Assembly: GCA_002329125.1 (NCBI GenBank)
Contig: DCXX01000046.1
Span: forward strand, 1-7,454
Direction of reading: 5' to 3'
DNA: 7,454 nucleotides
Origin: Fidelibacterota bacterium UBA2125
GTDB taxonomy: Bacteria; Fidelibacterota; Marinisomatia; Marinisomatales; S15-B10
Below the pieces are notes generated by a model that made no database searches, was not told where the DNA came from, and saw only the letters and a list, made by a program, of their open reading frames with translations. Positions 7,265 to 7,454 of this stretch are shown piece by piece. A program made the translations under genes and the position numbers. Position 1 is the stretch's first letter. The number at the start of each line of letters is the position of its first letter.

Positions 7265-7273
7265 TCACCTCCT
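7265..7273 (-). promoter_or_regulatory. Perfect nine-base Shine-Dalgarno upstream of the M20 gene
   Basis: The minus strand reads AGGAGGTGA, fully complementary to the usual 16S rRNA 3' end. It is nine bases from the TTG at 7258 but 31 bases from the GTG start of the M20 gene, which has its own weaker GAGGT (7241-7245). It therefore serves either the mini-ORF or a misread gene start. Confidence 0.6.
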
Positions 7274-7293
7274 GGAAAAATGTCGTTCAAATG

Positions 7294-7454
7294 TTACACG
7301 GTCTTCATCATGCAAGTTGCTGAAGCAGGGCAAAGATTTGAGAACTCTTCTGTCAGTTGAATACTTTTCGGAGCGTTATCCCGATCAATTTTTTCAAAGC
7401 CGAGCTTGTGGAAAAAGTCAGACGCTGTGGTTGTTAGCAGATAAACATTGCTAA
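7294..7454 (-). CDS. C-terminal end of a GNAT acetyltransferase, ArsN2-like (cut by the window edge)
   Basis: Fifty-two codons and a TAA (7296-7294) are open at the right edge; the N-terminal part is missing. The protein reads SNVYLLTTTASDFFHKLGFE followed by a segment with R24, AP at 27-28, TEEF at 34-37 and LCPASA at 40-45, ending MMKTV. LLTTTAxxFFxxLGFxxIxRxxAP with a later EFxxLCPxSA is the pattern I know from ArsN2-type GNAT N-acetyltransferases, often annotated as arsenic resistance or N-acetylglutamate synthase-like proteins. The beta-strand plus FFxxxGF segment is general for GNAT enzymes, which transfer acetyl from acetyl-CoA to an amine. The gene precedes the M20 gene by 57 bases on the same strand. 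The true substrate cannot be judged from this piece, and nothing else in the window points to arsenic. Confidence 0.75.
   Translation of the reverse strand, partial: SNVYLLTTTASDFFHKLGFEKIDRDNAPKSIQLTEEFSNLCPASATCMMKTV

Noticed and set aside
7251..7454. 67-codon plus-strand frame at the right edge
   Set aside because: The opposite strand encodes a recognisable GNAT C-terminus over most of this stretch; the plus frame has a TTG start and no recognised motif.

Overview
The window carries seven genes, all on the minus strand and tightly packed: gaps are 57, 9, 10, 64, 12 and 30 bases in transcription order. This looks like one operon or the middle of one, read from high to low coordinates. Both ends are cut: the first gene (7294-7454) has lost its 5' part and the last (1-241) its 3' part. 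No stretch over 300 bases lacks a gene. I see no tRNA, rRNA, CRISPR array, insertion sequence or clear rho-independent terminator.

Order of transcription: (1) C-terminal end of a GNAT acetyltransferase resembling ArsN2; (2) a cytoplasmic M20 metallopeptidase/deacylase of the ArgE/DapE/carboxypeptidase S type; (3) a second M20 metallopeptidase of the CNDP dipeptidase type with a signal peptide; (4) an alpha/beta hydrolase of the PAF-acetylhydrolase type behind about four N-terminal membrane helices; (5) a DASS/SLC13 (INDY-type) anion transporter; (6) an exported serine hydrolase of the beta-lactamase/NylB fold; (7) the start of a small helical secreted protein.

The set makes sense as a salvage pathway (inference). 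Exported or membrane-anchored amidases and esterases (3, 4, 6) would cleave peptide, N-acyl or ester substrates outside the inner membrane. The DASS carrier would import a released carboxylate or acidic product, and the cytoplasmic M20 enzyme would finish the hydrolysis. The substrate cannot be read from the sequence.

The organism is probably a Gram-negative-type bacterium: several proteins have export signals, the coding density is high, base composition is moderate, and most starts have clear Shine-Dalgarno sequences. The style of the M20, PAF-AH-like and YND-type serine hydrolase proteins reminds me of marine FCB-group lineages such as Neomarinimicrobiota, but that is a low-confidence impression.

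Points most worth checking are the altered first SNT motif (MNT) of the transporter, a hairpin that would bury the transporter's ribosome binding site, and a perfect Shine-Dalgarno upstream of the first M20 gene that serves a nine-codon mini-ORF rather than the gene's GTG start.
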